A stretch of 64,000 bases of DNA from Bradyrhizobium arachidis (lineage in GTDB: Bacteria; Pseudomonadota; Alphaproteobacteria; Rhizobiales; Xanthobacteraceae). Within the stretch, counting starts at the first letter, position 1; each line of letters begins with the position of its first letter. Below are positions 1 to 8,176 of this stretch, in pieces. A program made the position numbers and the translations under genes. The stretch lies in NCBI RefSeq assembly GCF_024758505.1, contig NZ_CP077970.1, positions 4,588,001-4,652,000 of the forward strand, in the 5' to 3' direction. A model generated the notes under the pieces. It was not told where the DNA came from. It saw only the letters and a list, made by a program, of their open reading frames with translations, and made no database searches.

Positions 1-483
1 GATGCACATCGCAACCGGCAGGCTGATATGCAGCGAGGTGGCAATCGCCGCCGCGCCGCTGACATAGTTGCCGACATTCACCAGCAGCAGCGCGTAGATC
101 ATGATCACGGACACGGTGAGCATGGTCGACTTGCCGTATTTCTGTGCGATCGCGGCCGAGATCGTGTATTCGCCGGAATTGTAGAGTTTCTTGACCATCA
201 ACAGGCCGAACAGCAAAAAGCCGATCGAGGCGCCGAGCACCGCCCAGCCGGCGGCCATGCCAGACTGAAACGCCTCCTGTGCCGTGCCGACGGTCGACTT
301 GGCACCGACGAATTCGGACATCATCAGCACACCGACGACGACAGCGGGCATGGCGCGCGCGCCGGTCATGAACTGCTCGCTCGTCTTGCTGCGCAGCTTG
401 AACGTGAGCCAAGACGTGAAGGCAATGTAGGCGGCGATCATCGTGACGATGAGCGTGCTCTCTCCATTGAGGATGGCTTGCAT
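1..483 (-). CDS. Sodium:solute symporter family protein (N-terminal part, truncated by window edge)
   Basis: The minus strand encodes 161 residues from ATG at 483 with no stop before the window edge. The N-terminus begins MQAILNGEST. It is followed by alternating hydrophobic helices and the segment FVGAKSTVGTAQEAFQSG, which resembles the first sodium-site helices of the SSS (solute:sodium symporter) family. An inner-membrane, sodium-coupled uptake system for a small organic solute is expected. The substrate cannot be told because most of the protein lies outside the window. No 5' neighbour on this strand suggests an operon partner. Confidence 0.75.
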   Translation of the reverse strand, partial: MQAILNGESTLIVTMIAAYIAFTSWLTFKLRSKTSEQFMTGARAMPAVVVGVLMMSEFVGAKSTVGTAQEAFQSGMAAGWAVLGASIGFLLFGLLMVKKLYNSGEYTISAAIAQKYGKSTMLTVSVIMIYALLLVNVGNYVSGAAAIATSLHISLPVAMCI

Positions 484-1003
484 CGATGGTGTTTCCTCTG
501 GTGACGGGGCCGCGGTGTTATCAAGCCCGCTAGGCCCGCTGTTTCGTCCGATATCGTTTGATCGGAATGCGAACAAATGTTGTTAAAGTTATTTAACCTG
601 TCCGGACGCCGCCCGTCAAGCGAGCGCCACTGGGGTGCGCGCCTCATCAGTCGCTCACTGCAGGGGCGCTCCCTCTGGTCAGGGGCGTGAATCACTGTTC
701 GGCAGTTGTGCTCAAGATGCCCGGCTAAGGAGCGCTTTGGTCGCGATGCACCCGAATGCGGACTCGTTGTGCTTGACTTGAGAGCTTCGGCTCTTCACCC
801 GTTGCGGACATTCGCCCGCGCCTGGTGGACCGTTCCCGTTGCTGTTTGGGCCCGATACGATAGTCATAGACTTGGAGAATTCGGTGAGACGAAGCAATTT
901 CATGACGGGCCTGGGATTTGCAGAAGCGTTGCCTGCGATTTCTCGCGACCGGCAGGGGACGCCGGTCATTGGCTTCCTCAGTCCGCGCTCTTGGAGCCGT
1001 ACA
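484..1003. other. Intergenic region with a possible gene remnant
   Basis: This stretch holds the 5' side of the symporter gene and no convincing complete gene. Around 896-1000 the plus strand reads, in frame with the following gene, a fragment containing TPVIGFLSPRSW. That resembles the mature N-terminus of PF04392-type ABC substrate-binding proteins. It looks like a relic and is not counted as a gene. Confidence 0.4.
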
Positions 1004-1789
1004 ATGCCGCAGCGCGCACCGCGTCTTCTCACCTCGACCTGTCAGCTCGTCGCTCCTCTCGGCTTCCTGCTCCTCGCACTGACTTATACGGAGGCGCATG
1101 CACAGACACGCGGCGGATCGGACTCGTCACCGCCCCTTTTCGACCTGCTCTACCTCGTTGTCGTCGAGCCGCTCTTCCCGCTGTTGGCCGGCGCCGTCCT
1201 GTTCATGTGGACCCGTTCCCACTTGATCGCGGCAGGCCTTTCCGCCCTCGGCTTCGGCGCGTGGGGAGCCATGTACTACTCTCGCTTGTCAGTCGATGGC
1301 CCTTTGTCGGGCGCGCTCTACGGATTGGGTTTCGACGGCGTCACCAGCGGGTTATTGGCGTTGGCCGGCAGCGGCTACGTGCACCTGATCGGAGCGGAGG
1401 CGCGACGCCTAGGTAAGGAGCGAACGGCAATCGTGCACGCCGGCGGCATCGCCTTCGCGGCGACAGCCTTTGTTCTGCTCCTCGTGACGCATGGCTCGGA
1501 CAAGGTCGGGATCGGGCTCTATCTCGTCATGCTCGCGTGGTCGTTCGGGGCCGCGTTTGCGACCGGCAGCTTCGGCGGTGTCGTCGCCACGATGGCGTTC
1601 GCGCTGGTCGCCATGGTGCATGGCATCTGGGGCGCCGCAATCGCCAGCGGCGTCCGCGATGCCGGCCAGGCCTATATCGCGATCTTCTACGTGCCGCCGT
1701 TGCTGGTGCCTGTTCTCGCGACCGCCGCCTTTGGCAGGTGGCTCGGCGGCGCCCTCCGAGCGCGCAAAAGCAATGAGCGACCAGGATAG
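1004..1789 (+). CDS. Hypothetical polytopic membrane protein
   Basis: I do not recognise this 261-residue protein. ATG at 1004 is chosen because GGAG lies 7 bases upstream and the residues before it look like a different protein. The first 35 residues resemble a signal sequence (LLALTYTEAHAQ). After them come about six hydrophobic segments rich in Gly and Ala (for example LFPLLAGAVLFMW, FAATAFVLLLV, FGGVVATMAFALVAMVHGIW). The tail is basic (RARKSNERPG). No catalytic motif is visible. It is followed by an L,D-transpeptidase gene on the same strand about 160 bases away. An inner-membrane location is likely and the function is unknown. Confidence 0.6.
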   Translation: MPQRAPRLLTSTCQLVAPLGFLLLALTYTEAHAQTRGGSDSSPPLFDLLYLVVVEPLFPLLAGAVLFMWTRSHLIAAGLSALGFGAWGAMYYSRLSVDGPLSGALYGLGFDGVTSGLLALAGSGYVHLIGAEARRLGKERTAIVHAGGIAFAATAFVLLLVTHGSDKVGIGLYLVMLAWSFGAAFATGSFGGVVATMAFALVAMVHGIWGAAIASGVRDAGQAYIAIFYVPPLLVPVLATAAFGRWLGGALRARKSNERPG

Positions 1790-1948
1790 GCGGGCCGCGG
1801 ATCGGCTGTTGGCCGGAATGCGATGAGCGCGTTGTCCGCGTCCGGCGTTAACCATCGCTTAGGGTTCCGGTCTGAGCGAAAGTCACTTCGAAGTTTCTTA
1901 AATTTTGCTGCTTACCTCTTCCGGGCATGGCGATCCGGGGAAAGAGAT

Positions 1949-2800
1949 ATGGGTAAGCGAGCCAAACGCGGAAAGGCGGAAACGCTCGCGATACCAATGG
2001 TCGCGAGAGTTGCAATTGGCGCCGTGGCCGTCGCCGTCGTGGGGTACAGTTTGCTGTCTGGCCCGGCGAGCGTGCAAAAGCCGTCCGCGCCCCAAGCCAA
2101 GGCGTCGTCAACTCCGGTTTACGTGTCAACTCCGGTTCATGCATCGGCGCCAGCTCCGGCTCCGAATCCGGCCCCGGCGCCTCTGGTCGAACCACCAAAA
2201 GCCGCTGACGGTCCCGGAGCATTTGTCCGGCAGGTGGTTGACTACGCCAGCCGCCAGACGCCGGGCACCGTGATCATCGATACCAGGAACACATTTCTTT
2301 ATTTCGTTCTGAACGACACGCAGGCATTGCGCTACGGCATCGGTGTTGGCCGCGAAGGTTTCACATGGTCCGGAGAGCAGACTGTGGCCCGTAAGGCCGA
2401 ATGGCCGGATTGGCATCCGCCTGTAGAGATGGTCTCTCGTCAGCCCTATCTGCCGCGGTTCATGGCAGGTGGCCCCGGCAACCCGCTCGGCGCCCGGGCG
2501 ATGTATCTGGGCGAGACCGAATATCGAATTCACGGCACCAACAAGCCCGATACGATCGGGAAGCGGGTCTCGTCCGGCTGTATCCGGCTGACCAATGAGG
2601 ACGTCGTGGACCTCTATGATCGGGTGAAAGTCGGAGCGAAAGTGATCGTGCTTCCGGCAACCGCTGCCCGTCGACCATCCCAGGGAGCGCCGCCCGACGC
2701 CGCGTTCCGGTTGCCGGACCCGGCATCGCCATCGAACCGGCCCTTGGCAGCGAACGCGCAGATGCTGTCATCCGGACCGAAGGTCGCCGGGGTCCAGTAA
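1949..2800 (+). CDS. L,D-transpeptidase (YkuD domain)
   Basis: The 283-residue protein starts at ATG 1949 behind a GGGGAAAGAG ribosome site. It has a basic N-terminus, one membrane anchor (about residues 15-35) and a Pro/Ala-rich linker (about 50-85). The YkuD catalytic domain carries HGTN at 195 and SSGCIR with the nucleophilic cysteine at 211. The family forms 3-3 peptidoglycan cross-links or attaches proteins to peptidoglycan in the periplasm. The C-terminal 40 residues are Pro/Ser-rich and probably disordered. A second, larger YkuD protein is encoded at 12750-14390. Confidence 0.88.
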   Translation: MGKRAKRGKAETLAIPMVARVAIGAVAVAVVGYSLLSGPASVQKPSAPQAKASSTPVYVSTPVHASAPAPAPNPAPAPLVEPPKAADGPGAFVRQVVDYASRQTPGTVIIDTRNTFLYFVLNDTQALRYGIGVGREGFTWSGEQTVARKAEWPDWHPPVEMVSRQPYLPRFMAGGPGNPLGARAMYLGETEYRIHGTNKPDTIGKRVSSGCIRLTNEDVVDLYDRVKVGAKVIVLPATAARRPSQGAPPDAAFRLPDPASPSNRPLAANAQMLSSGPKVAGVQ

Positions 2801-2836
2801 CAGTCCTCCGTCCTCGGTCAGACGTGTGCGTTGCGC

Positions 2837-3661
2837 TCACCCGCTCATCCGCGCTGCATTGGTCAGCAGCTTCGCGACTCGCAACACTTCCGGCAGCGCT
2901 GACTTTTCAAACGTCTTCACGTCCATGCGGTTGGCATCGACGGTGAGGCTGACGCCCGCGACGATGGATTTGTCGGCGCCGAACACGGGGGCGGCGAGGG
3001 TGCGCAGGCCATAGGCGTTCTCGCCGTCCGAGACGGCATAGCCCTGCTTGCGCACCTGATCGAGCCGCGCGAGCAACGCCTTCAGATCCGTCAACGTGCG
3101 CTCCGACAGCTTGATGCGCTCGGTGGCCTCCAGCCGCGCGATCTGCTCCTCCTTTGGTAAGCCCGCAAGGATCACCTGGCCGAGCGCGGCCGCATAGGCC
3201 TTGATGCGGCTACCGGGTCGGCGGTCGATCTTGTGGCGGTCGAGGCCGGTCGAGACACGCGCGAGATAGACCACGTCGCTGCCGTCGAGAACGCCGAGCG
3301 AGGCCGCATCGCCGAGCGCCGGCACCAGCTCGCGCAGCAGCGGTTCGGCCTGGCCGCGCAGATTGCCGGCGCTGAGCGCGGTGTAGCCGAGATCGAGGCA
3401 TTTCAGGCTCAGCCGATAGTGGCGCGACTCGTTGGCGTGGAGATAGCCGAGCTTGACCAGCGTCTGCACCAGGCGGAACGTCGTGCCGCGGTCCATCTCG
3501 GCGCGCTCCGCAATCTCCGTGATCGTCAGTTCGAACTCTTCAGCCGAAAAACTCTTCAGCACCGCGAAGGCTTTGGCCACCGAGTTCACGAAATTCTTGG
3601 GATTGTCGGCGGGTGAGGCAGTCTTGGGTAAAGCAGTCTTGGGGGACGCAGTCTTGGCCAA
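2837..3661 (-). CDS. IclR-family transcriptional regulator
   Basis: The 274-residue protein has an N-terminal winged helix-turn-helix at about 30-90 (ITEIAERAEMDRGTTFRLVQ) and a C-terminal IclR effector domain at about 100-270. The first 22 residues are an unusual imperfect repeat of KTALPKTASP type, so the start may lie further in. It is transcribed away from the aldolase-kinase-dehydrogenase operon starting at 3905. It is therefore the obvious candidate regulator of that operon, probably responding to the acid sugar or a breakdown product. Other family members control aromatic or sugar-acid catabolism. Confidence 0.9.
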   Translation of the reverse strand: MAKTASPKTALPKTASPADNPKNFVNSVAKAFAVLKSFSAEEFELTITEIAERAEMDRGTTFRLVQTLVKLGYLHANESRHYRLSLKCLDLGYTALSAGNLRGQAEPLLRELVPALGDAASLGVLDGSDVVYLARVSTGLDRHKIDRRPGSRIKAYAAALGQVILAGLPKEEQIARLEATERIKLSERTLTDLKALLARLDQVRKQGYAVSDGENAYGLRTLAAPVFGADKSIVAGVSLTVDANRMDVKTFEKSALPEVLRVAKLLTNAARMSG

Positions 3662-3840
3662 GGTTCGTTCCTCTCATCTGGCGGCGCCTCGTCTCGCGAT
3701 GGAAAGAGTTGGAACTCTTCGCGAATTCGCGCTCAAGGTCGGCCGCTCCAGCAAGCAGGGAAGCGCTCTCAGCCGGATAGGCTTAAGCTGCTCGCTTGAC
3801 GGCCGCGGTTACGAAGCCTATCACCCTCGCAAGTTTTGAC

Positions 3841-3850
3841 AACAATTGTT
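3841..3850. promoter_or_regulatory. Perfect palindrome, candidate IclR operator
   Basis: AACAATTGTT is a perfect 10-base palindrome. It sits in the 243-base region between the IclR-family gene and the operon starting at 3905, and directly follows a TTTTGAC sequence that could be a -35 element. Its position suggests an operator for the divergent regulator. This is inferred from symmetry and location only. Confidence 0.4.
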
Positions 3851-3904
3851 CGGATACCGATCCAAGAGAGAAGGGGTCGGCCGGATGCCAATGGAGGAGC
3901 TTTC

Positions 3905-4810
3905 GTGGTGGATGTTCAGCCCAGAGGCGTGTTTTGCGCGGCGTTGACGCCGCTGGATGCCGATCTTGCGCCCGATCATGCCGTATTCGCAAAACATTGT
4001 CGCCATCTCCTCAGCGAAGGCTGTGACGGCATCGCCTTGCTCGGTACCACGGGTGAAGCGAACTCGTTCTCATCCGGCGAACGCAAGGCGCTGATCGAGA
4101 GCGTCGTCAAAGCCGGGGTCTCGCCATCGCAATTGCTGCCGGGGACGGGCGTGGCGGCGCTGACCGAAACCGTGGAGCTGACACGGCACGCGCTGTCGCT
4201 CGGTGTCACCACCGTCGTGATGCTGCCGCCGTTCTACTACAAGGACATCAGCGAGGAGGGGCTGTACGCCTCCTATAGCGAGGTCATCCAGCGTGTCGCG
4301 GATGCCAGGCTCAAGGTCGTGCTCTATCACATCCCCCAGATGTCGCATCAGCCGATCCCGCACGCAGTGATCGCGCGGCTGCGCGCGGCCTATCCTGATA
4401 CGATCGTCGGCATCAAGGACTCCTCCGGCGACTTTGCCAACATGACCGCGATGATCGAAAAATTCCCCGGCTTTGCGGTGCTCGCGGGCGCCGATCCGCT
4501 GCTGCTGCCGCTCCTGAAGAAGGGCGGCGCGGGCTGCATCACCGCGACCTCGAACCTGGTGGCGCGCGAGCTCGCCTACGTGTTCCGTCACTACAACGAT
4601 GATGACGCAGCACTCGAGGCGGCGCAGAACCGCATCGTCAAGGCGCGCGAGCGGGCCTCCCAGTTCGCGCAGATCGCGACGCTGAAGACGTTGCTGGCGC
4701 AACAGACCGGCCATGCCGGGTGGCGCCGGCTGCGGCCCCCGCTGCTGCCCCTGTCGCAGGAGAATGCCGATAAGCTGCTGGCGACGGTACCCCAGAAGGA
4801 GCCCGTGTGA
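3905..4810 (+). CDS. Dihydrodipicolinate synthase/N-acetylneuraminate lyase family aldolase
   Basis: GTG at 3905 is preferred because GGAGGAG lies 6 bases upstream. This gives 301 residues, normal for the DapA family of TIM-barrel aldolases. GTTGE is at 47-51, the catalytic tyrosine in VLYHIP at about 141, and the Schiff-base lysine in VGIKDSSGD at about 171. Members condense or cleave pyruvate-type keto acids. The context, with an acid-sugar kinase, a PdxA2-like dehydrogenase and an iron alcohol dehydrogenase, points to catabolism rather than lysine synthesis. The stop overlaps the next gene at GTGA, so translation is coupled. The substrate is not determined. Confidence 0.85.
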   Translation: MVDVQPRGVFCAALTPLDADLAPDHAVFAKHCRHLLSEGCDGIALLGTTGEANSFSSGERKALIESVVKAGVSPSQLLPGTGVAALTETVELTRHALSLGVTTVVMLPPFYYKDISEEGLYASYSEVIQRVADARLKVVLYHIPQMSHQPIPHAVIARLRAAYPDTIVGIKDSSGDFANMTAMIEKFPGFAVLAGADPLLLPLLKKGGAGCITATSNLVARELAYVFRHYNDDDAALEAAQNRIVKARERASQFAQIATLKTLLAQQTGHAGWRRLRPPLLPLSQENADKLLATVPQKEPV

Positions 4811-5922
4811 GGCCATCGCTCCGCCTTCTCGCCGACGATCTGACCGGTGCGCTGGATACGGCCGCCGAGTTCGTCGGCGTGTGCGGACCGTTTCAAGTGA
4901 CCTGGGCGGAAGCGCTTCCTTCACAACGTCCCGCCTGCCTTGCGGTCGATACCGGCACGCGCGAGCGCGACAAGGCAGAGAGCGTCGCGATCGTCGAGCG
5001 CCTGGTGCCGCTGCTGGCCGATGGCGCCATCGCCTACAAGAAGGTCGACAGCCTGTTGCGCGGCGCCTGGGTCGCCGAGCTCGGCGCCTGTCTGCGATCG
5101 GGTCCATGGACGTCCTGCATCGTGGCGCCGGCTTTTGCCTATCAGGGCCGCCGTACTTTTGGCGGCCAGCAATATGCGCGGGCGCAGGACGGAAGCTGGT
5201 CACGGGTCGGCGACAATCTGCTGACGCAGCTCGCAGCCGAAGGTCTAGATGCGCAATCGGGGCGGTTCGATGCCGATTTGCCTCCCGGCATCAGCGTGTT
5301 CGACGCGGAGAGCGAAGACGATCTCGATCGCATCGTCGCGATCGGGCGCCGCGCCGCGCAGCCGGTGCTGTGGTGCGGCAGTGGTGGACTTGCCGGCGCG
5401 CTCGCACGCGGCAGCGATGCGTCCGCGCCGTCGCTTCTGCACAAGCCGGTCCTCGGGCTGTTCGGATCGGACCAATCAGCGACGGCCGCACAGCTTGCCG
5501 CTTGCGGCGGGGCCGTCGTTGCACTTGCGGAAACGGGCGACGACAATGCCGGACTGGTTCGCCGCAAGCTCGGCAGCGAGGGCGTTGCACTGGTGAAGTT
5601 CGACCTCGCGCCCGGTCTGTCCCGCGGCGAAGCGGCGCGCCGCATCGCGCGCGGACTGACGTCGCTGACATCAGCGCTCGCGCCGCCGGGCACCCTGATC
5701 GTCGCGGGTGGCGAAACGTTGCGGGCCGTCTGCACTGCGCTCGGCGCGCGGGCGCTCGAGGTGACCGGGCGCATCATGCCGGGCCTGCCGTGCTCGATCA
5801 TTCGCGGCGGCCGCTGGGACGGCGTCGCGGTGGTTTCGAAATCCGGCGCCTTCGGCGCGCCGAATCTGTGGCGCACGCTGTTGCAAGACAATCAACTGAC
5901 TATCGAGAGACAACACACATGA
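4807..5922 (+). CDS. Four-carbon acid sugar kinase family protein (DUF1537)
   Basis: The 371-residue protein starts at a GTG that overlaps the aldolase stop. The N-terminal LADDLTGALDTA at about 8-19 is the hallmark of the DUF1537 kinase fold, and the C-terminal half carries Gly-rich nucleotide-binding loops (VAGGETLRAV). Characterised members phosphorylate D-threonate, D-erythronate or related acids. A PdxA2-type dehydrogenase then oxidises the 4-phosphate product, which decarboxylates to dihydroxyacetone phosphate. The PdxA2-like gene follows directly with an ATGA overlap. The exact acid sugar remains open. At 371 residues it is somewhat short for the family. Confidence 0.85.
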   Translation: MRPSLRLLADDLTGALDTAAEFVGVCGPFQVTWAEALPSQRPACLAVDTGTRERDKAESVAIVERLVPLLADGAIAYKKVDSLLRGAWVAELGACLRSGPWTSCIVAPAFAYQGRRTFGGQQYARAQDGSWSRVGDNLLTQLAAEGLDAQSGRFDADLPPGISVFDAESEDDLDRIVAIGRRAAQPVLWCGSGGLAGALARGSDASAPSLLHKPVLGLFGSDQSATAAQLAACGGAVVALAETGDDNAGLVRRKLGSEGVALVKFDLAPGLSRGEAARRIARGLTSLTSALAPPGTLIVAGGETLRAVCTALGARALEVTGRIMPGLPCSIIRGGRWDGVAVVSKSGAFGAPNLWRTLLQDNQLTIERQHT

Positions 5923-6950
5923 CCCATCCGCATCTCGCCATCACCATGGGCGATCCCGCCGGCATCGGTCCGGAGATCATCATCAAGGCCTGCGAGAAGC
6001 TGCGGTCGCGGATCGAGGCAGGCGATCTCAGGCTGCTGATCATCGGCAGCGGCGCGGCATTGAAGAACGCGGCCGCGCAACTCGCCGTGAAGCTCGATAT
6101 CCCCGAAGTGCGCGCTGCGGACAAGGTCTGGCCGAACCTGTGTTTCCTCCAGGCCGATGACGAAGGCGAGCCGATCAGGCCCGGCGTGCTGACGGCCGAT
6201 GGCGGCCGCTTCGCCTTCAAGGCGGTGGAACAGGGCGTGCGCCTGACGCAGGCGGGCCGGATCGGCGGGATCGTGACCGCGCCCCTGAACAAGGAAGCGC
6301 TCAACAAGGCCGGCTATCACTATCCCGGTCATACCGAGATGCTGGCCGAGCTCACGGGCGTCAAGGGCTCGGTGATGATGCTCGCCCATGGCAACATGCG
6401 CGTCAGCCATGTCTCGACCCATGTCGCCCTCCAGGACGTGCCGAAACGGCTGACGCCGGAACGCCTGCGCTATGTCATCGATCTCACCGACAAGGCGCTG
6501 CGCGGGCTTGGACTCGAGAAACCAAAAATCGCCGTTGCCGCGCTCAATCCGCACGCAGGCGAGGGCGGTCTGTTCGGCCGGCAGGACATCGACGTCTCGG
6601 AGCCGACCATCGCGAAGGCGGTTGCCGATGGATTGAACATCGTCGGCCCGGTGCCGGGCGACACCGTGTTCGTCAAGCTGCGCGCCGGCCAGTACGACGC
6701 CGTGATCGCGATGTATCACGACCAGGGGCATATCCCCGTCAAGCTGCTCGGTTTCGAGGTCGATCCCGCCACCGGCCGCTGGCAGGAGCTGTCCGGCGTC
6801 AACATCACGCTGGGCCTGCCGATCATCCGCACCTCGGTCGACCACGGCACCGCCTTCGACATTGCCGGCAAGGGCATCGCCAATGAGCGCAGCATGATCG
6901 AGGCGATCGAATATGCCGAGCGCCTCGCCGCCGGCAAGGCGCACGCCTGA
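5919..6950 (+). CDS. pdxA2: 4-hydroxythreonine-4-phosphate dehydrogenase family protein (PdxA2-like)
   Basis: The 343-residue protein starts at ATG 5919 within the ATGA shared with the kinase stop. Family motifs are GDPAGIGPE near the N-terminus, TAPLNKEALN, YPGHTEMLAELTG and the metal-binding YHDQGHIPVK near the C-terminus. True PdxA works in vitamin B6 synthesis. The PdxA2 branch encoded beside DUF1537 kinases oxidises phosphorylated four-carbon acid sugars using NAD. The operon position favours PdxA2, although a biosynthetic PdxA cannot be excluded from the sequence alone. Confidence 0.87.
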   Translation: MTHPHLAITMGDPAGIGPEIIIKACEKLRSRIEAGDLRLLIIGSGAALKNAAAQLAVKLDIPEVRAADKVWPNLCFLQADDEGEPIRPGVLTADGGRFAFKAVEQGVRLTQAGRIGGIVTAPLNKEALNKAGYHYPGHTEMLAELTGVKGSVMMLAHGNMRVSHVSTHVALQDVPKRLTPERLRYVIDLTDKALRGLGLEKPKIAVAALNPHAGEGGLFGRQDIDVSEPTIAKAVADGLNIVGPVPGDTVFVKLRAGQYDAVIAMYHDQGHIPVKLLGFEVDPATGRWQELSGVNITLGLPIIRTSVDHGTAFDIAGKGIANERSMIEAIEYAERLAAGKAHA

Positions 6951-6971
6951 CATTTTTCGGAAACGAGAACC

Positions 6972-8102
6972 ATGACCAATCTGTCTGCACCGATCCAGCT
7001 CATCAGCCCGGAAGTGATCGAATTCGGCTCCGGCACCATCGCGGCGGTGGCGCGGTTTGCGCGCGAAAAGGGTGTGCGCCGTCCGCTTGTCGTCGCCGAT
7101 GCGTTCAATGCAGCGCGTGTCGACGTGCTGGCGCTGCCGGGCGAGGTGACCGTGTTCGGCGAGGTCAAGCCGGAGCCTGACGTTCCCAATCTGGAGAAGG
7201 CGCTCGGCGTCGCGCGCACGGCACGGCCGGATCTCGTGGTCGGTTTCGGTGGCGGCAGCGCGATGGATCTCGCAAAACTCGTCGCCGTGCTCTGCACCGG
7301 TGAACAAAGACTTGCCGATGTGGTCGGTCCGGACAAAGTCGCAGGCCGAGCCGTTGCGCTGGTGCAGGTGCCGACGACGTCAGGCACCGGCAGTGAAGGC
7401 GGCATCCGCGCACTGGTGACCGATCCCGTGAGCCGCAACAAGTGGGCCGTGCAGAGCCGCTTCATGCTGGCCGATCTTGCCGTCGTCGACCCCGATCTCA
7501 CCATGAGCGTGCCGCCGCAGGTGACGGCCGCGACCGGCGTCGATGCGCTGGCGCATTGCGCGGAAGCCTTCACCAGCCGCAAGGCACATCCGACGATCGA
7601 TCTCTACGCACTCGAAGGCATCAGGCTCGTTGGCCGCTATCTCCCGCGTGCGGTCAAGGACGGCGCGGACCGCGAGGCCCGTGCGGCGCTGTCGCTGGCC
7701 TCGCTCTATGGCGGCTTCTGTCTCGGGCCTGTGAACACCACGGCCGGCCACGCGGTGGCCTATCCGCTCGGCACCCGCCATCACATCGCCCATGGTCTTG
7801 CCTGTGCCGTGATCTTCCCGCACACGCTGGCGTTCAACATGCCGGCAGTCGAAGCCAAGACGGGCGCCGTGCTCGAGGCGCTCGGTGCCCCCGCGACCAA
7901 AAATCCGGCGGCCGCATTCGATGCCGCCTACCGCTTCTGCGTCGATCTCGGCATCGAGATGCGCCTGTCGGCGCTCGGCGTGCCCAAAGATGACCTCGGC
8001 GCCATGGCCGACGAAGCCCACGCCATCCGCCGCCTGCTCGACAACAACCCGCGCGATCTCAGCCGCGATGCCATCCTGGGGATGTATCAAGCGGCCATGT
8101 GA
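6972..8102 (+). CDS. Iron-containing alcohol dehydrogenase
   Basis: The 376-residue protein has the group III alcohol dehydrogenase layout. The NAD-binding GGGSAMDLAK is in the N-terminal half and TTSGTGSE follows. Metal ligands are expected in GVDALAHCAEAF and the GHAVAYPLG/HHIAHG segment. It starts 21 bases after pdxA2 and ends the operon. Its likely role is to interconvert a hydroxy acid or alcohol and a keto compound feeding, or fed by, the DapA-like aldolase. The stop codon lies inside a CRP-like palindrome at 8098-8113. Confidence 0.88.
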   Translation: MTNLSAPIQLISPEVIEFGSGTIAAVARFAREKGVRRPLVVADAFNAARVDVLALPGEVTVFGEVKPEPDVPNLEKALGVARTARPDLVVGFGGGSAMDLAKLVAVLCTGEQRLADVVGPDKVAGRAVALVQVPTTSGTGSEGGIRALVTDPVSRNKWAVQSRFMLADLAVVDPDLTMSVPPQVTAATGVDALAHCAEAFTSRKAHPTIDLYALEGIRLVGRYLPRAVKDGADREARAALSLASLYGGFCLGPVNTTAGHAVAYPLGTRHHIAHGLACAVIFPHTLAFNMPAVEAKTGAVLEALGAPATKNPAAAFDAAYRFCVDLGIEMRLSALGVPKDDLGAMADEAHAIRRLLDNNPRDLSRDAILGMYQAAM

Positions 8103-8113
8103 CCAGGGTCACA
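8098..8113. promoter_or_regulatory. Candidate CRP/FNR-family site (TGTGA-N6-TCACA)
   Basis: TGTGACCAGGGTCACA is a near-perfect inverted repeat (7-base arms, 2-base centre) matching the CRP consensus TGTGA-N6-TCACA. It lies 63 bases upstream of the caspase-like gene and overlaps the stop of the alcohol dehydrogenase gene. It could regulate 8177-10036 or act as a short hairpin after the operon. Confidence 0.35.
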
Positions 8114-8176
8114 GAACAAAATTTGCCTTTGGGCATGCTCTGAGTACTCTGATCAGATTGCTGATTTGGGGCTGCG

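Noticed and set aside
4070..5203. A 377-codon minus-strand open frame across the aldolase and kinase genes
   Set aside because: It spans two translationally coupled genes with known motifs and has Arg-rich shadow composition.
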